From assembly GCA_020635395.1 (NCBI GenBank), contig JACJZV010000001.1:1054001-1118000 (forward strand): DNA of 64,000 nt. The letters are read 5' to 3'. A program made the translations under genes and the position numbers. Of the stretch, positions 45,559 through 53,379 are shown in pieces (position 1 is the first letter of the stretch; every line of letters starts with the position of its first letter). A model generated the notes under the pieces. It was not told the origin of the DNA, did not search any database, and saw only the letters and a program-made list of their open reading frames with translations. This DNA comes from Flavobacteriales bacterium. GTDB taxonomy: Bacteria > Bacteroidota > Bacteroidia > NS11-12g > UBA9320.

Positions 45559-47118
45559 CTATTCAAGATAGATTTTTTTGACAATCGAATTACCTTTTAG
45601 GTCAACAACTTGCACAAAGTAAAAACCCTTTGTAAGCATGGAGAGAGCTATTTCGGCGAAATCAGATTGAATTTCGGTGAAAAATAATTCCCTGCCAGTT
45701 AAGTCATACAGGTTAAACTGTGCTTTCTGAGCATTTTTAACCATAATGCTACCTGTTTTTTGAACCAGTTGCATGTTTGACTCCAAAAGATTGGAGACGT
45801 TTGCGGCACCGTATAGTTTAACAGGAATGTTTAAATCCAGAGCGTCATTTTTGAGATGCAGGTTGGCCGCCAAAAAATCGGAAACCAAATTAAACGTTAG
45901 TGTTACAATTTTTGATTCTCCGGGAGTAATTACAAAACTTCCATTATCAACGGCTATTTGATTGTTGCTGGGCGTAATGGCCGTAAAAGTAATGTTCTGA
46001 TTGCCGAGGTTGGTTATGGAAAATTGGTATGTAAGCGTTTTACCTTTAGCGTTTTCCATGATAATTTCATCGTTTGTACTAATCGACATTTCTGTTATTT
46101 GTGGAGCAACTGATGTGGTGCTTATGCTGTGGATTCGTTCTAAAAACTCAGGATGGTCGATGTATGGATTTCTATTTTTTTGATAACCGAAAACGGCATT
46201 GTTACGGTCTATGGCGTTTTGAGCCGGAGGAAAACGGGTTGCCCATTCACGCAAAAGGGTTTCCTGGTCGGTCAAGAAGCCACTATAGTTTTGGTATCGG
46301 GTGGCAAAATAAAACAAGGCACGTGCGGCATCGCCTTTATGAGCATCACGGGGTTCAAAAATGCTACCCGATTGTTTGCTGCCTCCGTCTGTCCAACTTG
46401 GGTTTACCACCACGGCAAAAGGGTAATTTCCTCTTTTTCCATTGGCAGTTTCATCGGTCGGAAATAGATGATGAATATCGGCACGTTCCGGTTCAGTTTG
46501 ATTAAACAAACTTTGAGGCCAAGTGTGTTCGCAGTTGAAATTATTGGAAGTGGCACCGCTTCTTGTATTAAAAGTGGCTTTTCTTCCGGTATAGATACAT
46601 TCTACTTGGCCACCATGATTGTCGATGTTTCCGTACATTACATCTCGAGCACCATTGTAGCCCAGATTGGTGTAATTTTTTGCTAAAATGGATTTTAACT
46701 CTTGTTTCAAATCTTCTTCAAACAAATTCTGCGTGGACGAATAATAGGTGTCGGCATATTTTCCGGTGCCACGAACATCAACCGCCAAGCCACCAAACAC
46801 CTGCACTTTTGAAGTTTCGTAAATAACCAATTCGGTGTTGTAATTAATGTTGTGGCGGGGTTTAAATTTTACGGTTATCGTTTTAGAATTATTTGGTGCA
46901 AGACTAAAGGTGCTTTCATTAACAGAAAAATCACTTTGATAAATGCCCACCTCAAGATCAACATAAACGCTAAAATGATTAGTTATTAATACCGTTTTTT
47001 CGGTAGAATCTTTGGTAAAGGTTTCATCAAACACAAGACTTGTTGTTGATACTGAGATTTGCCCGAAAGCAAAGGCATAAAACCCTATCAACGAAAGAAA
47101 TAAGGTGTATTTTTTCAT
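45559..47118 (-). CDS. Secreted endonuclease I family protein with T9SS C-terminal sorting domain
   Basis: This is a 519-residue secreted nuclease. After a signal peptide (to AFGQ, about residue 20) comes an Ig-like Hydin/ASPM-type domain (about 22-115). The EndoI/NucM nuclease domain (about 130-335) follows, with CEHTWPQSLF and DIHHLFPTDE carrying the His/Asn active site, then a second Ig-like domain (about 345-430). The last 70 residues form a type A T9SS sorting domain (FNLYDLTGRELF, KGFYFVQVVDLKGNSIVKKI). It should be exported by the Sec system and then by the GldKLMN machine, likely to obtain nucleotides or phosphate from external DNA. A TACCTTTG box 4 bases from the ATG implies a leaderless message. 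Confidence 0.93.
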   Translation of the reverse strand: MKKYTLFLSLIGFYAFAFGQISVSTTSLVFDETFTKDSTEKTVLITNHFSVYVDLEVGIYQSDFSVNESTFSLAPNNSKTITVKFKPRHNINYNTELVIYETSKVQVFGGLAVDVRGTGKYADTYYSSTQNLFEEDLKQELKSILAKNYTNLGYNGARDVMYGNIDNHGGQVECIYTGRKATFNTRSGATSNNFNCEHTWPQSLFNQTEPERADIHHLFPTDETANGKRGNYPFAVVVNPSWTDGGSKQSGSIFEPRDAHKGDAARALFYFATRYQNYSGFLTDQETLLREWATRFPPAQNAIDRNNAVFGYQKNRNPYIDHPEFLERIHSISTTSVAPQITEMSISTNDEIIMENAKGKTLTYQFSITNLGNQNITFTAITPSNNQIAVDNGSFVITPGESKIVTLTFNLVSDFLAANLHLKNDALDLNIPVKLYGAANVSNLLESNMQLVQKTGSIMVKNAQKAQFNLYDLTGRELFFTEIQSDFAEIALSMLTKGFYFVQVVDLKGNSIVKKIYLE

Positions 47119-47122
47119 GTTT

Positions 47123-47130
47123 CAAAGGTA
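47123..47130 (-). promoter_or_regulatory. Putative -7 box, leaderless start of the secreted nuclease gene
   Basis: The minus strand reads TACCTTTG, an exact TAnnTTTG, then AAAC and the ATG at 47118. Confidence 0.55.
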
Positions 47131-47257
47131 GGATTTTTTGCACCATTAAGGCATTAAGAGCTTAAAGTGTTGTGTCAAAGAAACTCAGTATTCCTTTACT
47201 TTCATTTCGGCAAACAAGGTCATAAGGGTTCGCTTAGCAATTAAGCCTCGAAAAAAC

Positions 47258-47265
47258 TAATATTG
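47258..47265 (+). promoter_or_regulatory. Putative -7 box of purB
   Basis: TAATATTG, one mismatch to TAnnTTTG, is followed by CCCC and the purB ATG at 47270. The same octamer and spacing occur before the thiolase gene. Confidence 0.4.
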
Positions 47266-47269
47266 CCCC

Positions 47270-48613
47270 ATGCAATTAAACGAGTTGAATGCAATTAGTC
47301 CGATAGACGGACGCTATCGGTCGAAAACAAAGGCGTTGGCCGAGTACATGTCGGAGTTTGGATTGATAAAATACCGCGTGTTGGTGGAGGTGGAGTACCT
47401 CATCGCTCTTTCCAAAGGAGGCATTGCCAAACTTTCTCCGTTGTTGAATGCGGATGTGCAGGTTAATCTTAGAAAAATGGTTGAAAACTTTAGCGAGGCA
47501 GACGCTCTTGTTATTAAAGAAACGGAGAAAACCACCAACCACGACGTAAAGGCGGTTGAATACTTCGTGAAAGGTAAATTGGCTGAATTGAATTTGACCG
47601 ATTTGGAAGAATTTGTCCATTTCGGACTTACCTCTCAGGATATAAACAACACAGCTATTCCATATTCACTCAACATTGCCTGTCAACAAGTGGTGATGAA
47701 ACAATTGGCTGAAGTGGTGCAAACCTTAACTGAAAAGGTAAACGAATATAAAGAGATACCCATGTTGGCCAAAACCCACGGCCAGCCTGCATCTCCAACT
47801 CGTTTGGGGAAAGAATTTGCCGTATTCGTGGCTCGATTGAATGAGCAGATTAGGCAATTTAACGAGTTGAAATGGCCTGGCAAATTTGGGGGTGCCACCG
47901 GAAATTTCAATGCACACTTCGTGGCCTATCCGGAGCTTTCATGGGCTGATTTTGCAAACGATTTTGTTGAAAAACTGGGTTTGCAACGCAGTGAGCCTAC
48001 CACCCAAATTGAGCATTACGACAATTTGGCGGCTAAGTTTGATTGTCTTCGTCGCATAAACACCATTCTGATTGACTTTTGTCGGGATATATGGACGTAT
48101 ATCAGCATGGAATATTTCAAACAACGCATTGTGGGCAACGAAGTTGGCTCATCGGCAATGCCACATAAAGTAAACCCGATTGATTTTGAAAATGCCGAAG
48201 GAAATTTGGGTATGGCCAATGCCGTTTTAAATCATTTGTCAGAGAAACTACCCATTAGCCGATTGCAACGCGACCTTACCGACAGCACTGTTTTGAGAAA
48301 TGTTGGCGTGCCATTGGGGCACATGGTCATTGCATTTCAAAGCATCCAAAAAGGCATGAGTAAATTGCTGCTCAACGAAGCTAAAATAAAACAGGATTTG
48401 GACGAAAACTGGGCGGTGGTGGCAGAGGCCATACAAACCATTTTGCGAAGAGAAGGCTACCCAAAACCTTATGAAACCTTAAAAGGATTGACAAGAACCA
48501 ACTCGAAAATTGATCAAAAGGCAATCCACCAATTTATTGATACTCTGGAAATTTCGAACGAAATAAAAGAGGAAATGAAACGGATAAGTCCGTTTAACTA
48601 TACTGGAATGTGA
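47270..48613 (+). CDS. purB: Adenylosuccinate lyase
   Basis: This 447-residue purine enzyme cleaves SAICAR and adenylosuccinate, releasing fumarate. The N-terminal ISPIDGRYRSKT, the HFGLTSQDINN segment, AKTHGQPASPTRLGKE and the superfamily signature GSSAMPHKVNPIDFENAEGN (with the catalytic Ser loop) are all present. This is the long PurB form, like that of E. coli. The stop overlaps the next gene's ATG by one base (TGATG), so the two are coupled. Confidence 0.97.
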   Translation: MQLNELNAISPIDGRYRSKTKALAEYMSEFGLIKYRVLVEVEYLIALSKGGIAKLSPLLNADVQVNLRKMVENFSEADALVIKETEKTTNHDVKAVEYFVKGKLAELNLTDLEEFVHFGLTSQDINNTAIPYSLNIACQQVVMKQLAEVVQTLTEKVNEYKEIPMLAKTHGQPASPTRLGKEFAVFVARLNEQIRQFNELKWPGKFGGATGNFNAHFVAYPELSWADFANDFVEKLGLQRSEPTTQIEHYDNLAAKFDCLRRINTILIDFCRDIWTYISMEYFKQRIVGNEVGSSAMPHKVNPIDFENAEGNLGMANAVLNHLSEKLPISRLQRDLTDSTVLRNVGVPLGHMVIAFQSIQKGMSKLLLNEAKIKQDLDENWAVVAEAIQTILRREGYPKPYETLKGLTRTNSKIDQKAIHQFIDTLEISNEIKEEMKRISPFNYTGM

Positions 48614-48981
48614 TGAAATCGGATAAAAAAACCTTGGTGTTAGGTGCAAGTCCAAACCCGGAACGATACGCTTTTCGGGCGGCAAATCTTTTAAAATCAA
48701 AAGGATACGAAATCGTTCAGTTGGGAAAACGCACAGGTGTTGTGGCCGGACAAAACATTGAAACAAAAGCTCAATTCTTTGACGATATTCACACCGTTAC
48801 CCTCTATTTAGGGCCGCAAAACCAAAAGGAGTATTATCAGTATTTAATTGCTCTTCAACCCAAAAGAGTAGTTTTTAATCCAGGCACCGAAAACGATGAA
48901 TTAATAAAGTTGCTTCAAAAAAATGGCATTGAAACATTGGAAGCATGTACGTTGGTTATGCTAAATTTGGGAAATTATTGA
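48613..48981 (+). CDS. CoA-binding domain protein
   Basis: This 122-residue single-domain protein of the CoA_binding_2 (YccU-like Rossmann) family has TLVLGASPNPERYAFRAANLLKSKG, the nucleotide-binding start, and later LGPQNQKEYYQYLI and VVFNPGTENDEL with the conserved FNPG turn. It probably binds CoA or an acyl-CoA; no activity is known for the family. ATG 48613 overlaps the purB stop; a GTG three bases earlier is possible. No link to purine synthesis is known beyond the coupling. Confidence 0.85.
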   Translation: MKSDKKTLVLGASPNPERYAFRAANLLKSKGYEIVQLGKRTGVVAGQNIETKAQFFDDIHTVTLYLGPQNQKEYYQYLIALQPKRVVFNPGTENDELIKLLQKNGIETLEACTLVMLNLGNY

Positions 48982-49060
48982 GGTTAGCCCCGATAGTTAT
49001 CGAGGTGAGATAAGACAACTTCTAATAACTTGGCACACTTACCTAAGCACACAATAAAAA

Positions 49061-49861
49061 ATGAAAACGTCGACACATAGTGCACAAAAATTCACCACCC
49101 AAAAAAGGGAGGAAGTAAAAGATGTGTTGACGTATGAAACTCCGTTGCAAATTTTAGTAAACGACAAACCTTTTTCCGTAACCATGCAAACTCCCGGAAA
49201 TGAGGCAGATTTGGTGCGGGGTATTTTGCATAGCGAAAATGTTTTTACCCAAAAAAATGAAATCCTCAAAACCCAAACTACGGGTATTGATACGGTTGGA
49301 AATATATCGGCTATAAACGCTATTATTCCAGAAAATATGCTCGACTTTGGCTATTCCAGCAATCGGTCGTTAACCTCGGTATCGAGTTGTGGCATTTGCG
49401 GAAAAGAAGATTTGTCGGGTATTGAGCTTTGTGGAAACCCCATAACCGACCAAACCACATTTACACTGAAAGAAATAAATGCCATGTTTGATGAAATGGC
49501 CGCTATTCAGGAAACTTTTATAGCCAGTGGCGGTTGCCATGCCTCAGCGGCTTTTGGAGCCGACAAAAAAATGCTGGCTTGCATGGAAGATATAGGCCGC
49601 CACAATGCGGTGGACAAGGTTATTGGGCATTTACTCAACAATAAAAAAATGGAGCAGGCCAAAATCATTTTGGTCAGCGGCCGGGTGAGTTATGAAATTG
49701 TTTCAAAGGCCTATTATGCCGGCATACCGATGCTGGCTGCCATTTCCGCCCCATCTGGTTTAGCCGTAGAAATGGCCGAAAAATACGGCATCACCTTATT
49801 AGGTTTTTGCCGAACGGATAAGCTGACGGCGTATAGCTGGGCTGAGCGAGTGAGGTTGTGA
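49061..49861 (+). CDS. fdhD: Formate dehydrogenase accessory sulfurtransferase FdhD
   Basis: This 266-residue protein carries sulfur to the bis-MGD molybdenum cofactor of formate dehydrogenase, a step needed for FDH activity. The persulfide cysteine pair in SSCGICGKEDL (about residue 110) and the cofactor-binding GGCHASAAF, DIGRHNAVDKVIG and SGRVSYEIV segments are all present. The target enzyme is encoded 3.5 kb downstream (53380-58279). The intervening accessory genes look inserted between fdhD and its terminator. Confidence 0.96.
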   Translation: MKTSTHSAQKFTTQKREEVKDVLTYETPLQILVNDKPFSVTMQTPGNEADLVRGILHSENVFTQKNEILKTQTTGIDTVGNISAINAIIPENMLDFGYSSNRSLTSVSSCGICGKEDLSGIELCGNPITDQTTFTLKEINAMFDEMAAIQETFIASGGCHASAAFGADKKMLACMEDIGRHNAVDKVIGHLLNNKKMEQAKIILVSGRVSYEIVSKAYYAGIPMLAAISAPSGLAVEMAEKYGITLLGFCRTDKLTAYSWAERVRL

Positions 49862-49981
49862 TTTTTATTGTGTTAAATGGGCTATATTTGACTGAAAAAA
49901 AGTTAATATATAAGCATGCAAATGACTCTTTATATAATGGAAATATGCGTAATAGGTTGTTTGTATTGGGTATATACGGAT

Positions 49982-50809
49982 GTTAGCACTCATTTTAAAA
50001 GACGACACGTATGAAAATATTGACAGTAATTTTGACCTTTCTACTCTTGACTTCATTTAAGCCAAAGGACGAAGTGTATATTTTGTTTCCTGACGAAGTA
50101 GGGGTTGTTCAAACCTGCATTGGACAGGAGGTAGAAATAGAAATTAAAATAACGACTGAGTCTGTAAAAAAGATAAAAGTTCATTCATTTTCTTTAGACC
50201 AATTTGACTTTTCTTTTCTCAAAGATAATAAAATACTTACACAAACCGACACAATATTTCTGAGTAAGAACAGTCCAATTACATTGAAAGTAAAGTTTAA
50301 GATACAATCTTCAGACAAGCCAAATTCGTTCAGTTTTAAGACTAATTTGGACAAGTATTCAACTAACCAAATAAAATTAAGTTACGGACAATATTTAGTT
50401 ACAACCAATGACATTAGAGAAGGAAAGGAACAGTTTATTAATGTTTCAGAAAGTTGCCAAGACAGCATTAAAGTAATCTTTCCATATGGCGGGACAGTTT
50501 CTAGTGCAACATTATACAGTGACTCTACTTCCACAAAAAAGGAATTTAAATCGGTTTCTTATGGAATAATGGATGAAGGAAATTTTATAACATTTACCAA
50601 AACCGACAAAGGACGATATTATGTAGATTTTGGTTCTTGTCATTGGGGAGGGGAATTTTGGCTAACAATAAAATAAAAACGAGTGCTAACAGGCGTTTGG
50701 CAAAAAAGCGGGTTCAGTGCTTAAATGTAGCTTTGTGCTTCGTATCAAGTTCAGTGCTGGTAGACAGTTTAGAGCTTCGAAATCCGCCACATCGCCAAGC
50801 CCCAACCCG
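49982..50809 (+). mobile_element. Integron-cassette-like unit 1 (single gene plus attC-like site)
   Basis: The unit begins with the box GTTAGCACTC (49982-49991). After the single gene, the exact reverse complement GAGTGCTAAC (50681-50690) opens a long imperfect palindrome that ends at the G of the next GTT box (50809). In integron cassettes the first bases of the cassette are complementary to the R'' box of its own attC in just this way. The cores do not fit the classic GTTRRRY, and no integrase is in the window, so this is a cassette-like call, not a proven integron. Confidence 0.65.
50011..50676 (+). CDS. Cassette 1 gene: exported protein of unknown function
   Basis: This 221-residue protein has a short hydrophobic signal (KILTVILTFLLLTSF) and a mature part of alternating beta strands (e.g. 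GVVQTCIGQEVEIEIKI, SPITLKVKFKI) with a C-terminal FGSCHWGGEFWLTIK. I recognise no family. It is the only gene between two GTT boxes and starts about 28 bases after the left one, behind AAAAGACGACACGT. Base use is visibly more AT-rich than in fdhD. Cassette genes in such arrays are usually single unknowns, which fits. Confidence 0.7.
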   Translation: MKILTVILTFLLLTSFKPKDEVYILFPDEVGVVQTCIGQEVEIEIKITTESVKKIKVHSFSLDQFDFSFLKDNKILTQTDTIFLSKNSPITLKVKFKIQSSDKPNSFSFKTNLDKYSTNQIKLSYGQYLVTTNDIREGKEQFINVSESCQDSIKVIFPYGGTVSSATLYSDSTSTKKEFKSVSYGIMDEGNFITFTKTDKGRYYVDFGSCHWGGEFWLTIK

Positions 50810-50817
50810 TTGTGTGC
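50681..50817 (+). repeat. attC-like imperfect palindrome 1
   Basis: The outer box GTGCTAAC (50683-50690) and the inner arm GCGGGTT (50708-50714) lie on the left. On the right are the matching AATCCGC (50781-50787), GCCAAGC (50794-50800) and the GTTGTGTGC box (50809-50817). The segment TTGGC (50697-50701) pairs with GCCAA. Between paired blocks are an unpaired A6 and CACATC, giving the stem-bubble-stem pattern of a folded attC bottom strand. The variable loop is about 66 bases. It shares GCTTCGAAATC before the right arm with palindrome 2. Confidence 0.65.
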
Positions 50818-51724
50818 ATTAAAAAAAACCGATGAGAATACTTAAATACATCCTTTTAATTTTGTTAGTGATTTGGGGACTACTAATTGCGTGGACTAAA
50901 TTATTTTCTGTTGGACATCACTTTCCTTTCCTTACTGTATTAACTGTAATTGCCATTATTGCGGGAATTAGTAAACATAAAAAAGCGAACTTAATTTTCA
51001 TTATTTCGGCTTGTCTTTGGATGGTATTTAGTGCTGAAACTATTGGATTTGTAATATTCTTCGATGTAGGAAATTATCAAAGAATGTTAATAGGTATCAT
51101 TCCTTTTCTATTGAGTATGGGAGTTCTATTCTCGACTCAAACTGAGATTAAATTTCTAAGTACTATTATGCAGAAATTCATTTTAGTTCCTCTGTTAATG
51201 TTGATAGGAATTGGCTCATATATATACAAACCGACCACTGAAGAGATCAATTGTTGGTACTATTTTGACAACAATAAAACATACAATGTCTTGTTTGCAG
51301 AAGCACCAGAAAGAACCTTTGAAGTTGAACTGTCATCTGACGAACTAAAACATGAAGTTGAAATAGAAGCCCTACAATATGAAGGACGAAATGTTTACTA
51401 CTGTCCAGAAACAAAAGTTCGTGTCGTGACCAGTTTTGGAAAAATAATTTCTGCCAAAATAATGTCATTTAGAAATAGTGAAATAGATAAGAAAGTGAAT
51501 TTTAGTAGCCCAACAAAAATTCCGTTGGAAAAGGTTAGTGGAAAATTGGAAATACTGAAACCATTCATACTCAGATTGTGGAATTAAAAAAAAAACGCAC
51601 AACAACAATGTATATAAAAAATAGGCGAAATATTAGTAAATTCAATGATTTTGGCTCGTATTGAACTTTGTGTTTAACCGAAAGTTCTGTGCTTCGAAAT
51701 CGCCTACTTTTCATATACTAACCG
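50809..51724 (+). mobile_element. Integron-cassette-like unit 2 (single gene plus attC-like site)
   Basis: The unit starts at the GTTGTGTGC box (50809-50817). Its own far palindrome opens with GCACAACAAC (51597-51606), the reverse complement of that box apart from one extra A, and closes at the next GTT (51724). The pattern repeats unit 1 with different box sequences, as expected when each cassette carries its own core. No third unit with a matching box was found downstream. Confidence 0.62.
50832..51587 (+). CDS. Cassette 2 gene: membrane protein of unknown function
   Basis: This 251-residue protein has four hydrophobic helices in the first 140 residues (about 4-24, 33-48, 54-80 and 113-132). 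A C-terminal soluble domain follows (FEVELSSDELKHEVEIEALQ, YCPETKVRVVTSFGKIISAK), and I do not recognise its fold. It starts 14 bases after the GTTGTGTGC box, so it has almost no room for a promoter of its own and would depend on an upstream one. It is AT-rich compared with flanking core genes. Confidence 0.7.
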   Translation: MRILKYILLILLVIWGLLIAWTKLFSVGHHFPFLTVLTVIAIIAGISKHKKANLIFIISACLWMVFSAETIGFVIFFDVGNYQRMLIGIIPFLLSMGVLFSTQTEIKFLSTIMQKFILVPLLMLIGIGSYIYKPTTEEINCWYYFDNNKTYNVLFAEAPERTFEVELSSDELKHEVEIEALQYEGRNVYYCPETKVRVVTSFGKIISAKIMSFRNSEIDKKVNFSSPTKIPLEKVSGKLEILKPFILRLWN

Positions 51725-51731
51725 TTACCAG
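51597..51731 (+). repeat. attC-like imperfect palindrome 2
   Basis: The left arm 51610-51628 (GTATATAAAAAATAGGCGA) and the right arm 51700-51718 pair at 17 of 19 positions, with two A-C mismatches. The loop is about 70 bases and holds GCTTCGAAATC just before the right arm, as in palindrome 1. The outer boxes are GCACAACAAC (51597-51606) and GTTACCAG (51724-51731). Size and layout match attC sites. Confidence 0.68.
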
Positions 51732-51748
51732 TAATCCAAGATATAAAG

Positions 51749-51795
51749 ATTCAGAAATGAGTCTAATGTAATTTCTCATTTCTGAATTTTCTTTA
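51749..51795 (+). terminator. Rho-independent terminator downstream of the cassette units
   Basis: Perfect 13-base arms (51749-51761 and 51775-51787, ATTCAGAAATGAG / CTCATTTCTGAAT) flank a 13-base loop and are followed by TTTTCTTTATT. It lies 18 bases after the last GTT box. If the cassettes are removed it falls about 145 bases after the fdhD stop, so it was probably the fdhD terminator. Confidence 0.8.
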
Positions 51796-51807
51796 TTAAT
51801 TTCGTAG

Positions 51808-51897
51808 GCAGACGTAGTTGAAAAAAACGATGAAAAAGAAGTAAAAAATGATATTTTTGGGGAGTACTATACCATCAACCAACTCAACAAAAAGTAA
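51808..51897 (+). pseudogene. Possible antitoxin remnant
   Basis: Between an in-frame TAG (51805-51807) and a TAA (51895-51897) lies a 29-codon open stretch reading ADVVEKNDEKEVKNDIFGEY and then YTINQLNKK. It has no start codon. Acidic C-terminal ends of this type precede ParE/RelE toxins, and it ends just where the conserved part of the toxin frame begins. This is inference from position and composition; no family can be named. Confidence 0.3.
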
Positions 51898-52186
51898 GGC
51901 GTTTAACATTATCATTTCGCCAAGAGCCCAAAAAGAAATTGAAAATGCAATAGATTATTACTGTTTGTACAGCGGCAATGCTCCCGAAAAGTTTGTTGTA
52001 GCACTTAAAGAAGCATACCAAACCTTGCAGGAAATCCCGTATTAGAGGGTTAGATATAAAAATATTCGAGCTTTGAAGATTCACAGATTTACACATTCGC
52101 TATACTTTGTGGTTGATGAAGATAAGAAAGTGGTTCGAGTGCTTTCCACTTTTCACAGCAAACGAAACCCAAAGAATAGGCCGTGA
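51848..52186 (+). pseudogene. ParE/RelE-type toxin gene broken by an in-frame stop
   Basis: The frame reads NIIISPRAQKEIENAIDYY... to LQEIPY, then meets TAG (52043-52045). It continues in the same frame with RVRYKNIRALKIHRFTHSLY, then FVVDEDKKVVRVLSTFHSKR, to TGA 52184-52186. Together these make one ParE/RelE-superfamily toxin of about 100 residues, including the usual RYKN...F..H...YFV and HSKRNP end. The single nonsense codon and the lack of a proper start (an AAG where ATG would be expected) show it is inactive. A damaged antitoxin end lies just upstream. Confidence 0.72.
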
Positions 52187-52321
52187 GCAATAGGTAGTCG
52201 CAAAAAACAAATTATATTTGGCTGGAGGCAAAACAGTAAGAAGGTAAATGGAATTTCTAAAGGTAGGAGTGTCACATCGAATATTCTAAATCGTTTTGTA
52301 GGAACTTAAAACACTATAGGT

Positions 52322-52843
52322 GTGAAATTTAAGAATCATAGATATTGGTTGTTATTTTGGATTGGTCTAACTCTTTTGGCACACTTAATAAGTCTGACAG
52401 GGGGAATCATTTATTTACTCATTATTTTTATATTGGCTCCTCTGGCTCAAACTATAGCAATTTGGGCATTAGAGCAATCGAATAAATCCTTTTTTTGGAT
52501 GACCCGCCCAATACTTTGGATTCTGTTTATGATTACGCCAAATGATACCCAATCGGCCTTCATATTAGGATTAATGTTAGATGCATTATTATCGGAATTT
52601 CTACTTTACAAAATTTTCGGGAGCTTGAATATTGGCTTTTATGGAGTTATTCATATCGCAATAGTTAGTCTCCTTTACTACCTTAATGAGTATCTCTCCG
52701 ACTTGTGCTTGGGTGCTACTCTCTTCGAAAAAATCTTAACACTAACTTGTATGTACACATTTTATACTTTTGTGTGTGGCCTAACAATTGCCCAATTATA
52801 CGGGAATGAAATCTTGAAAACTAAAATGAAACTCAATCATTAG
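52322..52843 (+). CDS. Membrane protein of unknown function
   Basis: This 173-residue protein starts with GTG 52322 and has about five hydrophobic helices (residues 9-25, 27-45, 61-75, 83-118 and 138-158). No motif points to a family. It is AT-rich and lies in the accessory stretch between fdhD and the formate dehydrogenase genes, 135 bases after the broken toxin gene. No attC-like palindrome flanks it, so it is not clearly part of the cassette array. Confidence 0.55.
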   Translation: MKFKNHRYWLLFWIGLTLLAHLISLTGGIIYLLIIFILAPLAQTIAIWALEQSNKSFFWMTRPILWILFMITPNDTQSAFILGLMLDALLSEFLLYKIFGSLNIGFYGVIHIAIVSLLYYLNEYLSDLCLGATLFEKILTLTCMYTFYTFVCGLTIAQLYGNEILKTKMKLNH

Positions 52844-52923
52844 TTTCAGTTGATTATGGCAAATTGGAAATTTCAAATTGTTTTACCCTTAAATAGCAAA
52901 ATCTCAAAATACGATTGAACAAT

Positions 52924-53241
52924 ATGGAGGAAGCTAAATTTAGAGGTGGTGCCAGAGTTGGAATGGCCAATGCAACATGGCCGTTTGCAACTTTGACTAT
53001 ATCAAAAAACAATATAACCTTAAAAGTTAGAATGTTTGCCATGCTTGGAGTAAATGGACTATTAATTTTTAACCCGGAAGATATTACCTCAATAAAACCT
53101 TTGAATGGCCATTTTTTCAATGGTGTTCGTATAAATCATATTGTTAAGAAATATGAAGAAACGGTCGTTTTCTGGACTTCTGGTGATCCGTTTGAGATTG
53201 TGAGAGCCTTTAATAGAATATGTGACATTGATAGAAGTTGA
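52924..53241 (+). CDS. Small PH-like domain protein
   Basis: This 105-residue protein starts from ATG 52924; a TTG 9 bases earlier is less likely. The central part alternates strands in the order of a bacterial PH domain (WPFATLTISKNNITLKV, LLIFNPEDITSIKPL, GVRINHIVKKYEETVVFWT) and closes with an alpha helix (FEIVRAFNRICD). I infer the PH-like fold from this pattern alone, and no function can be given. There is no signal peptide or membrane segment. Confidence 0.55.
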   Translation: MEEAKFRGGARVGMANATWPFATLTISKNNITLKVRMFAMLGVNGLLIFNPEDITSIKPLNGHFFNGVRINHIVKKYEETVVFWTSGDPFEIVRAFNRICDIDRS

Positions 53242-53337
53242 GTTTAGAGTGAATACTTTATGAGCTCGTAATCACAAGTCAAATATCAAATTCAACACCA
53301 TTTATTTGAACAAACATTAAGAACCAATCAAAAACCC

Positions 53338-53345
53338 TATTTTTG
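53338..53345 (+). promoter_or_regulatory. Putative -7 box of the formate dehydrogenase operon
   Basis: TATTTTTG matches TAnnTTTG exactly and lies 34 bases before the ATG of the beta-subunit gene, leaving room for a short leader with AAAGGAAAGAAAAAAGAG as a possible ribosome site. Confidence 0.45.
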
Positions 53346-53379
53346 ACTTTTGAAGTAAAGGAAAGAAAAAAGAGACACG

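Noticed and set aside
46101..46505. 134-residue antisense frame within the secreted nuclease gene
   Set aside because: The sense strand carries the nuclease motifs; the antisense product is basic and cysteine/tryptophan rich, with no family features.
52187..53379. Further cassettes downstream of the broken toxin gene
   Set aside because: I looked for a reverse complement of the last box (CTGGTAAC) and for paired GTT boxes around the genes at 52322 and 52924 and found none.
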